Below are positions 1 to 11,377 of a stretch of 64,000 nt of DNA, piece by piece. Every line of letters starts with the position of its first letter. Within the stretch, counting starts at the first letter, position 1. The notes under the pieces were generated by a model. The model had not been told where the DNA came from. It saw nothing but the letters and a program-made list of their open reading frames with translations, and made no database searches. The position numbers and the translations under genes were made by a program. Source of the DNA: Meira nashicola (taxonomy: Eukaryota > Basidiomycota > Exobasidiomycetes > Exobasidiales > Brachybasidiaceae); assembly GCA_001600355.1 (NCBI GenBank), contig BCJU01000003.1:934519-998518 (forward strand), written 5' to 3'.

Positions 1-57
1 TATCAAATCAAACATGTAATAATACATCTGGGTATGTTATAAATATACTACACTCAT

Positions 58-1291
58 CTACTTTGAGACAATGTCAGCAAGGTTCTGTGCAAGTAAGGAA
101 TGCGAATAATGTCAGCTTGATTCAGTAAACTTTCGAATAAAATTCTCTACTCACTTCTACATCTTCCACCTCACCAATTCTTGTATTGTCGCTCGTCTCA
201 GTCGGATCTCGTACACCACTTGAGTACGTTGTTCTTCGTCGTTTTGGTCCAGCGGTTGAATAGATAGAAACATCTTTGGATGGAGAAGCGAATAAGAAAG
301 AAGCAATCGTATGGTCTGCAGTCTCGCTTCCTCTCGTTTGAACAGATTTGATGATACGATCCATCTCCCAATTAATATATGCTTCTCTACCGCGTTCCCA
401 TGCCCTCTTGTCCTTTTCTGAAGCACCACTAGCATCAATCACTGCTTTCTTCTCACGTTCGTTCATCGTACCTGCTCTATTTGCGTTGATTAGGCTTGGT
501 CCCAGAGGATTGGTGCTAGATAGATGATCAAGAGCGTCCATTAACTCTTGCGCGTCATATCGAAGCTTTTTGGCCAATTGTGGTGTACTTGTATCAAGTG
601 CTACACCGGAGTCATCGATCATAAAAGCAAATGTATCTGCAACTTTATTCGTTCTTGCTAAATTTTGATCTGCTACCAGATTGGCAATTCGAAGAGCATG
701 TCTAGTCTTTCTGGCTTTTTCAAGCTTTTGTTGCATTTCCATCTCCTTTCTCTCTAGCTCAATACATTCTTCTTGTGCTGATAATGCATCTCCATCAGCT
801 ACCCTTTCTTCCGCTGTACGTAAATCAAGATTTCGATGATGCTTCAAAGTGATAGCTTGCGCTTGGCTAGGCTTGATTCCGAAAACGGTCTTAAGACAAT
901 AGAGTTCCAAAAGATCAAATACATGGTCTAATGCATTCTCCATCAATGTTAAAACTCCATGAACGCCTCGTTCAGCAGCTGCATCAATTTGTGTTGCAGT
1001 CATCTTTGCTAAAGCTGAATTGGTTGAAGAACCTTTCTCACGTTTGTTCATATCATGTTTTGCTTCTTTCTCCCTTTTTATTGCTTTTTTCACACTTGTT
1101 TTCAACTGTTTCTTGGCAAATTCTTCAAATTGACCTCCGATCGAATAAAGATGTTCATTTGCAGCATATACTAATGCATCAACGAATACACGTGGATTAA
1201 AACCAAAATGTTCCGTTAATAACTCTAAATGAGAATCTGTTGATGGTTCATCTTCTTGTATCCTTCTTCCTGTCGTCACACTTGAGGTCAT
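58..1291 (-). CDS. MTW1: Mis12/Mtw1 kinetochore complex subunit
   Basis: Core subunit of the MIND/Mis12 complex, which links the inner kinetochore to the Ndc80 complex. Around residues 22-45 the protein has the family's N-terminal signature (LLTEHFGFNPRVFVDALVYA), followed by helical, charged coiled-coil segments (about 170-220). I start at 1291 (MTSSVTT); the open frame extends to 1606 but that upstream part does not look like the family. Without splicing the frame ends at 122. However, a GTGAGT donor (intron 85-154, 70 nt, CTGAC branch, CAG acceptor) joins in phase to a last exon at 58-84 of eight codons plus TAG, giving 387 residues. Exons: 1291-155 and 84-58. It is divergent from the proteasome gene, sharing a 317 bp promoter. 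Family assignment is firm; the terminal microexon is inferred from splice signals only. Confidence 0.85.
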
Positions 1292-1608
1292 ATTGACCAA
1301 ATTAATGCCATAGATGGTGTAAGGAGTAGGAGTACAACACCTTATTTTTGTGTTTCTTTCTACGCGTGTGAACATGCAATTATCCAGGCTGTAACGGACT
1401 CTCGCGCCATTCACGTGTGCATAAGCACGCATTGTGTACAGTGGAGAAAGGCTTGTTGAGTGCACAGACATTTTATCAGACGCGTGGCTGTTGGGCAACA
1501 AGTGCATTACGACGACGACGTCTGTTAGAAGTAAGTACTTTCTTGCTTCTATTATCACTTTTGATTGATCTTCCATCACAAAGGAAAAGAGTGAGAGAAT
1601 AATCAATC
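1292..1608. promoter_or_regulatory. Bidirectional promoter MTW1/PRE1
   Basis: A 317 bp gap between two head-to-head start codons, which must hold both promoters. It contains one CACGTG hexamer near 1411 and pyrimidine-rich stretches. No TATA box is convincing. Confidence 0.5.
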
Positions 1609-2272
1609 ATGGAGTGCTCATTCGGAATTACAGGGAAAGGATATACGATCATTGCATCTGATTGCAATGCAGCAAGAAGTATCGTCAAAATGAAAGGTGA
1701 TGAAGATAAGATGAAAGTCTTGTCAAAACATTTGGTAATGGCATACAATGGTGAAGCAGGTGATACATTACAATTCTCCGAATACGTTGAGAGAAATTTA
1801 CGTCTATATGAAATCAGGTGAGTACAGATGAATTTTGAGATAGAAAAGATCCGAAACAAATATTGACTGAAATTGCGTTGCATTCACTTCTCACAGAAAC
1901 CATGTCGAATTACGTCCAAAGGCAGCAGGAAGTTGGATTCGTGCACAAGTTGCCGAATCACTACGTTCAAGAAAGCCATACCAAGTCAATTTGCTATTAG
2001 GTGGATTTGATGTTCCTTCTTCTAGTCCAGCATTATTTTGGCTCGATTACCTCGGCACATTAGCAGATGTTCCCTACGCTGCACATGGATATGGAGCACA
2101 TTTCACAATGGGAACTTTGGATCGTTACCATCGTCCTGATATGTCAGAAGAAGAAGGTTTGGATTTATTGAGAAGGTGTATTGATGAACTAAAGAAACGT
2201 TTCATCGTTGATTTAGGCACATGGAAAGTTCGAGTGATTGACAGACAAGGCATTCGCGATATTCAACTGTAA
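1609..2272 (+). CDS. PRE1: 20S proteasome subunit beta-4
   Basis: Non-catalytic beta subunit of the 20S proteasome core (PSMB2/Pre1 family), in cytosol and nucleus. The first residues (MECSFGITGKGYTIIASD) and the GEAGDTLQFSEY, SLRSRKPYQVNLLLGG and PYAAHGYGA segments match the family closely. As expected for beta-4, there is no propeptide ending in a catalytic threonine. There are two exons, 1609-1817 and 1897-2272, separated by a 79 nt GTGAGT...CAG intron that splits an arginine codon. The product is 194 residues, close to the usual 195-200. The end lies 102 bp from the convergent gelsolin-repeat gene. Confidence 0.95.
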
Positions 2273-2374
2273 AATTATAACATTACCCGTAATCCAGACC
2301 GTTTTATACAGCAATTACATAGGTACAGAGTACAGCCCGAAAAACATGTATAGAATTAAAGTGGGACTGACCTC

Positions 2375-5300
2375 TCAAACATCGATGCCCTTGACATCTT
2401 CCAATCCAACACCAACAGGTAAGAATAAATCATCCTCTAAATCGGCTACATCATGTTCGACCTTTTCCAATTGTTTGACTGCTTCCCGTTTTTCGGTAAC
2501 GTTCATGCGAAGTTGCATCCTTTGCCAACGTTTACCATTCAAGTGTTCATCGTGCCAGTATCTGAATGCAGAACGAACTTCTCTTGGTACGATAGAAGGG
2601 AAGGTGAGAATATGAATGGGTGAAGTCATAATCGTAGATCCACGTTGTTGAGCAATATTACGAGATAGTACTGAAGCCGCCTCAATCATTGCGCCTATCG
2701 CATGTCTGTGCGATCTCGCTTCAGGTCCGATTAGGACATAAAGCTCCATTGGTAATTGTAGCAAATATACGCCATCACGTTTGATATCCAAAGCCGAGAA
2801 AGGTGTTTGTTCCACTACTTTGGCAATAGATCCTTGAATTTGAAGACTGTATAATCTATTCACTAATTGATCTTCACGGAGAAGAGGGAGGAATTGATGA
2901 TGCCAAGCATTGCTGTATGCAGTTCCGCGATCAAAGCAAGTCCAAAATAATTCATCTTCGGTTCCTTCTTCGTATTGTGTGATCTTCTTGGCTTGAGGAG
3001 AAAGTACTTTTGCATATTGCAAAGCACCTTGACGAATGGCAGGAACTGAGCCAACTCCATGCCAAACAAACACGTCTCCCATCAATTGTACAATCACACT
3101 GAGAGAAGAGCACAAGCTACTTGTCAGAGAATCCACCTGATCCATGAACAAAGCGCCTTGTACACCTCGAACTTGGAATGTAGATGTGTTAGAATCGCTA
3201 TTATCACGACTAGAATTTCTACTTCCTTCTTTGGTGATCAAATATCCACCTAATACTTGTATCAATTCCATACTTTCACGTCCTTGCCTTGCATCAATCA
3301 CCGGCACACGATGCTGTTGAGCTATTTCCATCAATTTACGCGCTTCAGCACCTTGCGAACCAGTCACAATGGGTGACAATCGTCCAACCCGGGCATATAC
3401 GTTTGTTGTGATGATTGCGCTCATAGCTGAATCTTTGAAGCGATGTGTGATTACTTGAGTTTCCGTCTCGTACAATGTAGCTGCATCTTGACCTTTTAAT
3501 ATTGTAGTAGAGCCATTTGGACCGATCGATGCCACCTCTAAACTGACCAGTTTACGATTCAGAGGATTAGCACGAACGACAGGCGGTGCCGAATGAAGAA
3601 GAGCGGAATGGTCCACTTTTGTCCATTCGCTGCGACTTTTAGCGATCTTTAATGTTCCGCTTGGTCGAACATGCTGTTTAGAAGTAACAGATATTTTCGA
3701 GGTTGTAGGTGGGGGCGTCTTCACCGATCGCCCTTCCAACAAAGCTTCTAGAGCGGCTGTTGAATCAGCAATCTTAGCGGCAGAATCTGGTGCGGGAACG
3801 GAATCTTGTCTACTGATCTGTGGCTTTTGTTCTTGTATGTTGTTTGTTTGAAGATACAGATCTTCTTTCTTAGGCGAAGGTTGAGAAGGAGCAATAGATG
3901 AAGTTGCATATTGCGGAGCGGGAGCGGTTGTCCTCGTTGTTGTACTTGCACTGAATGCCTTTTTTGGTCTTGCACGACCAGCAGTAAGAGATTGAAGTGG
4001 TTTGTTCACTTCTGCATCATCCTCTTTTTCTTCCTTCATCTTACGTGCAGCAAACGGACTAGCAGCAGATCCCATGCCAGGCAATCGAACCGGCTGGGCA
4101 AATGCAGCTGCTTCTTCTTCAGGAGTCTTACGATTGACCGCATACAAATTACGAGGTGCACCACTACTTCCAGATAAACCACCAAGGCCAGGCAAGGCAT
4201 TACTCATCCGACCTGGGATTGGTAAAGAACGGGCTTGTTGAGGGGGATTGATTTGGTTTGCACCAGCGCTCCAGAAAGCCTTTGCGTTTTGAGCAGATAC
4301 CTCTTCCGCTGCCGGTGATCGAGCAGGCGATCGGATTCCGGGAGAAGAAGTTTCATTACCGTCCTGCAATCCACGCTCTTGTGCTTCTCTAACCCTTTGC
4401 TCTACCATTCTCTTGGAACGTAAACGTGTCAAACTTTCGGTTGGCTGTCTTTCGTTGTTTTGTTGTGTTGCCATAAAAGCAGGGCTCATGCTAGGCTCTT
4501 GTGGAATGGAAGGCGAGACGGCAGGACTGTGTTGAGAGACTGGCGGGAAACGTGAAAGTGCATCTGCAGTAGGAGAATGAACGATCGAGCCCGGAGAAAG
4601 AGCGGTAGAGTTTCCCTTTGTCTGAGAGGCACCGTTTAGAGGTGCATCTAAAGTCTTGGCTTCGTGAAGATCTTGCGGTTTGAAAGGGCTAGTAGAAGCA
4701 TCATGTAGGCGTGGCGAAACGAGATCTTGATTCTGAGTTCTTACATTTTCCGTTTGGCTGCTGTTGGGAATGCGAACAGGTGATAAAGGTCGTGTTTCTG
4801 TTTGTTTTGGTTCAGGGATTGAGGTGTAAGAGGGTCTCTTCGCTTCACTCTCGACTATTTTGACAGGACTTGGCGAACGTGCTTGAGTTGTAGTTCCAAC
4901 ACTTCCACTTTTACTAGCCGCTCTTGCTTCCAAAAAGTTTGCCAAAGGAGATGCACCCATGCCGGAAGCCGAACTTGTTGCATTTTGACCTGGAGTTGGC
5001 CTTCCTGATGCTAATCCAGGTAATGCATGTCTAGATGTATCGATCAAATCGGCTTCCGGTGGTGCATTACGACCATCTCCGGCCAATTTACCAAGTCTCG
5101 GACCACTTGCTTTTCCTCCCATAAAAGAAGCCAATGAGACTGATTGTCCCTGTGTTCCAGCTTTGGCAACCCCGGTTGGACCAGAAGCACCTCCATAACG
5201 ATCAAGAAGTGCGTTAGATCTTGGTTGTGATTGTGTATGCATAACAGGAGACGATTGTATGCCTGGAGAAGCAAGTGACTTTTCAAGAGTGGGTGATTTT

Positions 5301-5617
5301 ATACCCCTTTCACCTAATAATTTTCGTAACGTTTCTTCACCTGATAAAGAAGATGATGGATTTGAAGCATTAGAAGGTAATTCGGACGCTGATGATAATT
5401 GAGGCGATTGACGACTACTAGAACTTATCGAACCAGCTCCGCTTAATTGATTCCTTCTTCGCATTCTTTCTTCCCGTGCTCGGCGTACTTCTTCCTCTAA
5501 TTCATCTGCAGTTGACCCGGCCGCATTTCCTCCTCCTTCCGCTCTGACGCCAAAAGCGGAACGATGATTGCCTACACCGCTTCCTCCAGTAACGTTTGGT
5601 GAAAGTGCAGCACTCAT
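2375..5617 (-). CDS. Gelsolin-repeat protein with long disordered N-terminus
   Basis: A 1080-residue intronless protein. Residues 1 to about 650 are low complexity, rich in Ser, Pro, Ala and Gln, with many SP sites and a short charged helix near 38-58 (ELEEEVRRAREERMRRRNQL). From about 660 to 1050 there are gelsolin-like repeats. The clearest are DVFVWHGVGSVPAIRQGALQ near 845 and LYVLIGPEARSHRHAIGA near 957, each with the W/I-x-G core followed by an amphipathic helix. A weaker repeat lies near 700. Gelsolin/villin repeats bind actin and calcium, but some fungal relatives (DUF4045-plus-gelsolin proteins) have no proven actin role. Function in actin control or polarity is therefore an inference. 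The promoter is shared with KRR1. Confidence 0.75.
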   Translation of the reverse strand: MSAALSPNVTGGSGVGNHRSAFGVRAEGGGNAAGSTADELEEEVRRAREERMRRRNQLSGAGSISSSSRQSPQLSSASELPSNASNPSSSLSGEETLRKLLGERGIKSPTLEKSLASPGIQSSPVMHTQSQPRSNALLDRYGGASGPTGVAKAGTQGQSVSLASFMGGKASGPRLGKLAGDGRNAPPEADLIDTSRHALPGLASGRPTPGQNATSSASGMGASPLANFLEARAASKSGSVGTTTQARSPSPVKIVESEAKRPSYTSIPEPKQTETRPLSPVRIPNSSQTENVRTQNQDLVSPRLHDASTSPFKPQDLHEAKTLDAPLNGASQTKGNSTALSPGSIVHSPTADALSRFPPVSQHSPAVSPSIPQEPSMSPAFMATQQNNERQPTESLTRLRSKRMVEQRVREAQERGLQDGNETSSPGIRSPARSPAAEEVSAQNAKAFWSAGANQINPPQQARSLPIPGRMSNALPGLGGLSGSSGAPRNLYAVNRKTPEEEAAAFAQPVRLPGMGSAASPFAARKMKEEKEDDAEVNKPLQSLTAGRARPKKAFSASTTTRTTAPAPQYATSSIAPSQPSPKKEDLYLQTNNIQEQKPQISRQDSVPAPDSAAKIADSTAALEALLEGRSVKTPPPTTSKISVTSKQHVRPSGTLKIAKSRSEWTKVDHSALLHSAPPVVRANPLNRKLVSLEVASIGPNGSTTILKGQDAATLYETETQVITHRFKDSAMSAIITTNVYARVGRLSPIVTGSQGAEARKLMEIAQQHRVPVIDARQGRESMELIQVLGGYLITKEGSRNSSRDNSDSNTSTFQVRGVQGALFMDQVDSLTSSLCSSLSVIVQLMGDVFVWHGVGSVPAIRQGALQYAKVLSPQAKKITQYEEGTEDELFWTCFDRGTAYSNAWHHQFLPLLREDQLVNRLYSLQIQGSIAKVVEQTPFSALDIKRDGVYLLQLPMELYVLIGPEARSHRHAIGAMIEAASVLSRNIAQQRGSTIMTSPIHILTFPSIVPREVRSAFRYWHDEHLNGKRWQRMQLRMNVTEKREAVKQLEKVEHDVADLEDDLFLPVGVGLEDVKGIDV

Positions 5618-7226
<1,609 letters not shown>

Positions 7227-7327
7227 TCGGCAGAGGGGTGTGGCTATTCTATACATGTTGTATTATATCAGATTTCAAATTTTTAGACGTTGCCTCAGCT
7301 GCTATATTACAATTTGGGAGGCACATT

Positions 7328-10096
7328 TCAAAAAGCCATTCCTGAGGTTCCTCCAGGATCTGAAGATTTTGAATATCTACATAAAGGAACATCTTGAAAG
7401 TGAACATCATGATGAATACCAAAAGTAGTTTTGACTTTATTATTCTGTTTTGCACCATCAAAGATTATCGCACCTCCTTTAAGATCATGAGAGTTAACAT
7501 AGGTATCATAAGTTGCAGTAGAATCTGAAGGAAAAGTAGGTGAACGTAATTGATCAAATTTTGATGATTTTTTATATGGTAAAACTTCACCAAAGATCTT
7601 GTAAGAAGAAGAAGAATTTATACTTTTTTCTTCTTCACTTAAAATACGTGGAAAACCTCTATAACCTATTCCAGGTAAAACAGAACCATGTCTTGTACGT
7701 TCGAAAGAGTATATTGGAGATTTTCGTTTATCTGAAATTGCAATTTTACTACTGTTGATTGAATTATGTTCTGAGTTTGTTAAAATTTCGATTGGATAAG
7801 ATGGAATTGTACGTATGTTTGAAGATGATGCACCTGATGATTTTGAATGAGATTTAATAAATCTATCATATCTTTCACGTTCATCGTTTAATTCCCTTTG
7901 AGAATGTAATGAAACAACGTCAGGTAATAAAGGTCTTGAAATGCTTTGATGACCACGGTTGGTGGTGGTGGTATTGTTGTGATAAGTTGCCAATTGCTGT
8001 TGAGGTACAATTTGATCTAATTCACTTGGAGTGGAAAAGTGACTTCTTTCTTGATCTATATTTCTGTTTGTCATTGACATTGAAAATCCTCTTGATCTTG
8101 GCGAACAAAAAGAGCGAACGTTTGTTGTTTTACCATGAAAGATTGCAAGAATTGTTCCAATGATGAATAAAATGAAATAAATTAAAATTAAAATAAGGAA
8201 CATCGTTCTTTGTTTTCTTAAATGAGTTAAATAAACTTCTGAAATTGATTGTAATAATCCTGATTGTGAATTTTCTTCTCCTGCGAATCCATTTTGAACA
8301 GGTTGAATTGCTTCTTGAATGGTTGAGTTGTTTAAAATTAACATTGTTTCATTCAATAATGGAAATGTAACATGAGCATTATCATGAATCCACGTTAATG
8401 CTTTTTCGATTCCATTTACTTTTTGACCAATTACACATCCAACAAAAGATTGAACGGGAATGAACAAAGGTGTATTTGCAAATGTAACATTAACAACATT
8501 TGCAATTTCATCCATAAATTCGTTCAAAGTTGAATTCATTGTTGAAGTTGTTATTCCAACCCATTTCAGTAAACCATTATTTAATTCATTTTGGGCATCT
8601 TGAATGATTGCATTACTACGTTTTGCAAAGTCTTGAGAAATGAATGATAAATGATCATTAACGGCTTCTTGTAATTGTGCAGCATTATCATCAAGCATTG
8701 CAATTGTTTCACCTTTTATATGATCTGTTGTTATTTTTATAGCTGCAATTTGAATTAAAACTCCAATTAAACCTACAATTCCCATTGCTAAAATTGCCAT
8801 TGAAATTGGATGTGAAATCCATGCTAACCACCAACGTAATCGATTAATACCATCTGTTCTTCTTATTCCAATTCTATGAGCTCTTGGTAAAAATATACTT
8901 GCTAAAAAAGCATGTTGAGATAATTGTAAAAAAGACATCATTTTGAATAAACTTGCTTGATCTTCAGTCATTACAGCAAAAGAAGAATCTTTTTCATCAT
9001 GACCTGATTTGAATGCAATTATTGTACGTTGAACATGTTTCTGTAAACTTTTATATTCGATCCATTGCCAAATCATATAAAATGTGATCACTAATAATGC
9101 AAAAATAACCAAAATTCCAACTCCAACCTTGGCTGCATGATGAATTTTATTTGCTAAATTATCAACTGGGGTCAAATCCAGAGAATCTTGACAAAATGAT
9201 AATTGAGTTTGAGTAGGAATAGGTAAAACAGAACGATCGAATTGATATTGTGCAAGAGTTGAATTAACTTCCAACTTCATCTTTTCAAAAGGAATTTGAA
9301 TTAACTCGTCCATCTTTTGTTTTAGATCGTTCAAAGTTGGAAGTGAATCATTCAATTTACGTAAACCACCATCAATTTCACTGGGTAATCGAATATTTTG
9401 TAATTCGTTTAAACTTGGTAAAGGTACTTGTGGAATCGTGAAAGATTTGTTGAACAGCTTTGCAAAATCGTTCAAAGATCCTAAAGAAGTTCGAAGAGAA
9501 GAATTTATTGCATTTATTGAACCTTGAATTGAAACACTTATTGCTTTTGCTGCATCATTTATTGCGTTTGAAAATGCATCAACAGCAGAAATAAGTAAAA
9601 CAAGTGATCCTCTTACTAAAAGTTCAATAAAGCACAAAAGTAAACTTTTATACATATTCACCATAAAAACTAGAATCTTTTCCATTGCAGTCATTGCAAG
9701 TAAGAGAACCCTCGCAAGACTATGAACTGTATTTTCGATAGAATCGCTTGTCTGTTCATTAAGATTTTTTGCAAAATAATACGGCATACTTGCTAAAACA
9801 CTTGCTGCTTTTTGTGTAGTTATGCATGCTGACATCAATTGATCTTTTGTTTCATTTACCCTTTTGTTTGCATCTGAAGTTGAAGATAAAACTCCAATTC
9901 CAACGAATAAAAGTGATGCTAAAGCAGGTGTAAAGATGCTTAAAAATAATCTTGATCTTAATCCTAACCAAGGTAAAACGATTCCTTCACTATTTCTTCT
10001 TCTTCCTGTAGTATCACTTGAACTAGCTGAAGAACTTCGATTGCTGGCTATATAACTAGGAGGAGGTCTATCATTTTGACCATGACACCAAGTCAT
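7328..10096 (-). CDS. PRM1: PRM1 plasma membrane fusion protein
   Basis: Multi-pass membrane protein that promotes plasma-membrane merger during fungal mating and cell fusion. Five hydrophobic segments are visible, near residues 47-70, 150-175, 335-355, 437-460 and 640-662. Between them are two large N-glycosylation-rich loops (many NxS/T) with scattered conserved cysteines, which is the Prm1 layout. The short N-terminal tail is Ser-rich. After the last TM there is a hydrophilic tail of about 255 residues, which makes the protein (922 aa) longer than the 650-750 usual for the family. It is divergent from the Est1/SMG7-like gene across 1.28 kb and tail-to-tail with KRR1. No intron is evident. 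Recognition rests on topology and motif layout. Confidence 0.8.
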   Translation of the reverse strand: MTWCHGQNDRPPPSYIASNRSSSASSSDTTGRRRNSEGIVLPWLGLRSRLFLSIFTPALASLLFVGIGVLSSTSDANKRVNETKDQLMSACITTQKAASVLASMPYYFAKNLNEQTSDSIENTVHSLARVLLLAMTAMEKILVFMVNMYKSLLLCFIELLVRGSLVLLISAVDAFSNAINDAAKAISVSIQGSINAINSSLRTSLGSLNDFAKLFNKSFTIPQVPLPSLNELQNIRLPSEIDGGLRKLNDSLPTLNDLKQKMDELIQIPFEKMKLEVNSTLAQYQFDRSVLPIPTQTQLSFCQDSLDLTPVDNLANKIHHAAKVGVGILVIFALLVITFYMIWQWIEYKSLQKHVQRTIIAFKSGHDEKDSSFAVMTEDQASLFKMMSFLQLSQHAFLASIFLPRAHRIGIRRTDGINRLRWWLAWISHPISMAILAMGIVGLIGVLIQIAAIKITTDHIKGETIAMLDDNAAQLQEAVNDHLSFISQDFAKRSNAIIQDAQNELNNGLLKWVGITTSTMNSTLNEFMDEIANVVNVTFANTPLFIPVQSFVGCVIGQKVNGIEKALTWIHDNAHVTFPLLNETMLILNNSTIQEAIQPVQNGFAGEENSQSGLLQSISEVYLTHLRKQRTMFLILILIYFILFIIGTILAIFHGKTTNVRSFCSPRSRGFSMSMTNRNIDQERSHFSTPSELDQIVPQQQLATYHNNTTTTNRGHQSISRPLLPDVVSLHSQRELNDERERYDRFIKSHSKSSGASSSNIRTIPSYPIEILTNSEHNSINSSKIAISDKRKSPIYSFERTRHGSVLPGIGYRGFPRILSEEEKSINSSSSYKIFGEVLPYKKSSKFDQLRSPTFPSDSTATYDTYVNSHDLKGGAIIFDGAKQNNKVKTTFGIHHDVHFQDVPLCRYSKSSDPGGTSGMAF

Positions 10097-11377
10097 TCTT
10101 TGAAGTGTTTTTTGATGATGGCAAGGATTGTTTGCTTATTAAAAAGGTATGGATGTTATTGTATCTTGTTGCAAAAAAGAAACAATTCATTATTTTGTTG
10201 AAGTGCAATTGCAAAAGTTTCAATTTTTTTTTTTTTCAATTTCCGTTAACAATCCGTCGTCATTTTGGAAGTCGGAAGAGAAACAAGAATGACAAAATGA
10301 TTTAAAACACATATTGTTATACTACAAACTCAGATTCATTTACGATAACAAAGGGCGAATGAAATTCTTTTTAAAGTACGTACGTACGCCAATGACGAAC
10401 AAAGGTTGTTTTTTGTTTGGCAAAACTGATTAGAACGCCACATAAGATTGACTTTAAAAAACAACAAAGGTTTGGCGTAGTACATAGTCTACTAGTACTT
10501 CTCGGATTCATACAGTCTAGACTACGTTTAGGATCCCTTTGTTCCTTCCTAACCAACAAATCAAAACACTTTCCCCGGCGCCGAACGGCCTAAAAGCAGC
10601 CGTAGCCCACTGACAAAGACATTTTATGACAAATCGGTCATGCTGTCAAACTTTAAGCCAAATTTGATGCATCGGCTCCTTTTCCGCGATTCATCAAATA
10701 GGGATTCTCATTTTTATGATCAAAGGAGATCGTCAGGATTGAACATCAAAACGCGCTTCCTTTTAAACTATGTTTGCTATGCAGAAGGAAATTCGGGCTT
10801 GTGCCGGCAACTATGTGTACGATGATTGTGTGCGCTGCGTGCCGTGCATGCATAGCCTAGGTAATCTTTCGACTTTGTATTAGTCTATACCTATAAAAAC
10901 TGCACTAGAACTGTCTGCGGTATTTGCTCTAGACTAAATGCAAAAAGCGCTATAATATCCAAGCCATCTTATTTCTTCTCATCACACCTCTTCCTTCCGT
11001 TTTTCCCGTTGTAAAGATATCATTCTTACGAGGCTTTCTACTTTCCGATCAAGGAAACAGGATTACACACACAAAGGGGAAGAGTTTATTTAATGCGTCA
11101 TTCTTTTTTGAAGTGAACAAAATGGCGTCATGATGGAAACGGTGCTCCGAACTAATTACCAAAGAGAACAATAAAACCAGAGAGGCAATACACAGCCAAG
11201 AATCCGAAAAGGTAACAAAGGGATCAAAGATTGAAAGAATCTTGAATCAAATTGACATTATCTTTGAGCAAATCGCATTGAGCCAAGCTCTGCCGATTCG
11301 CCACGTTTTTTGTTTGATTCATTAGAGTTATTCTTCTTTTGAGAAGAAGAAAACATCTTTCGAGGAATACCTTCGCA
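10097..11377. promoter_or_regulatory. Intergenic region PRM1/Est1-like with clustered TAGTCTA sites
   Basis: A 1.28 kb gap with no supported gene. It carries four TAGTCTA/TAGACTA copies (10485-10491, 10518-10524, 10881-10887, 10930-10936). The second lies next to a perfect 10 bp palindrome AGTCTAGACT (10514-10523). There is also a GTACGTACGTACG tract (10376-10388), one GCATGC (10846-10851) and a TATAAAA-like box near 10893. Confidence 0.4.

Noticed and set aside
11339..11377. Upstream start of the Est1-like protein
   Set aside because: The frame there opens with TTG; the first ATG is 11378.
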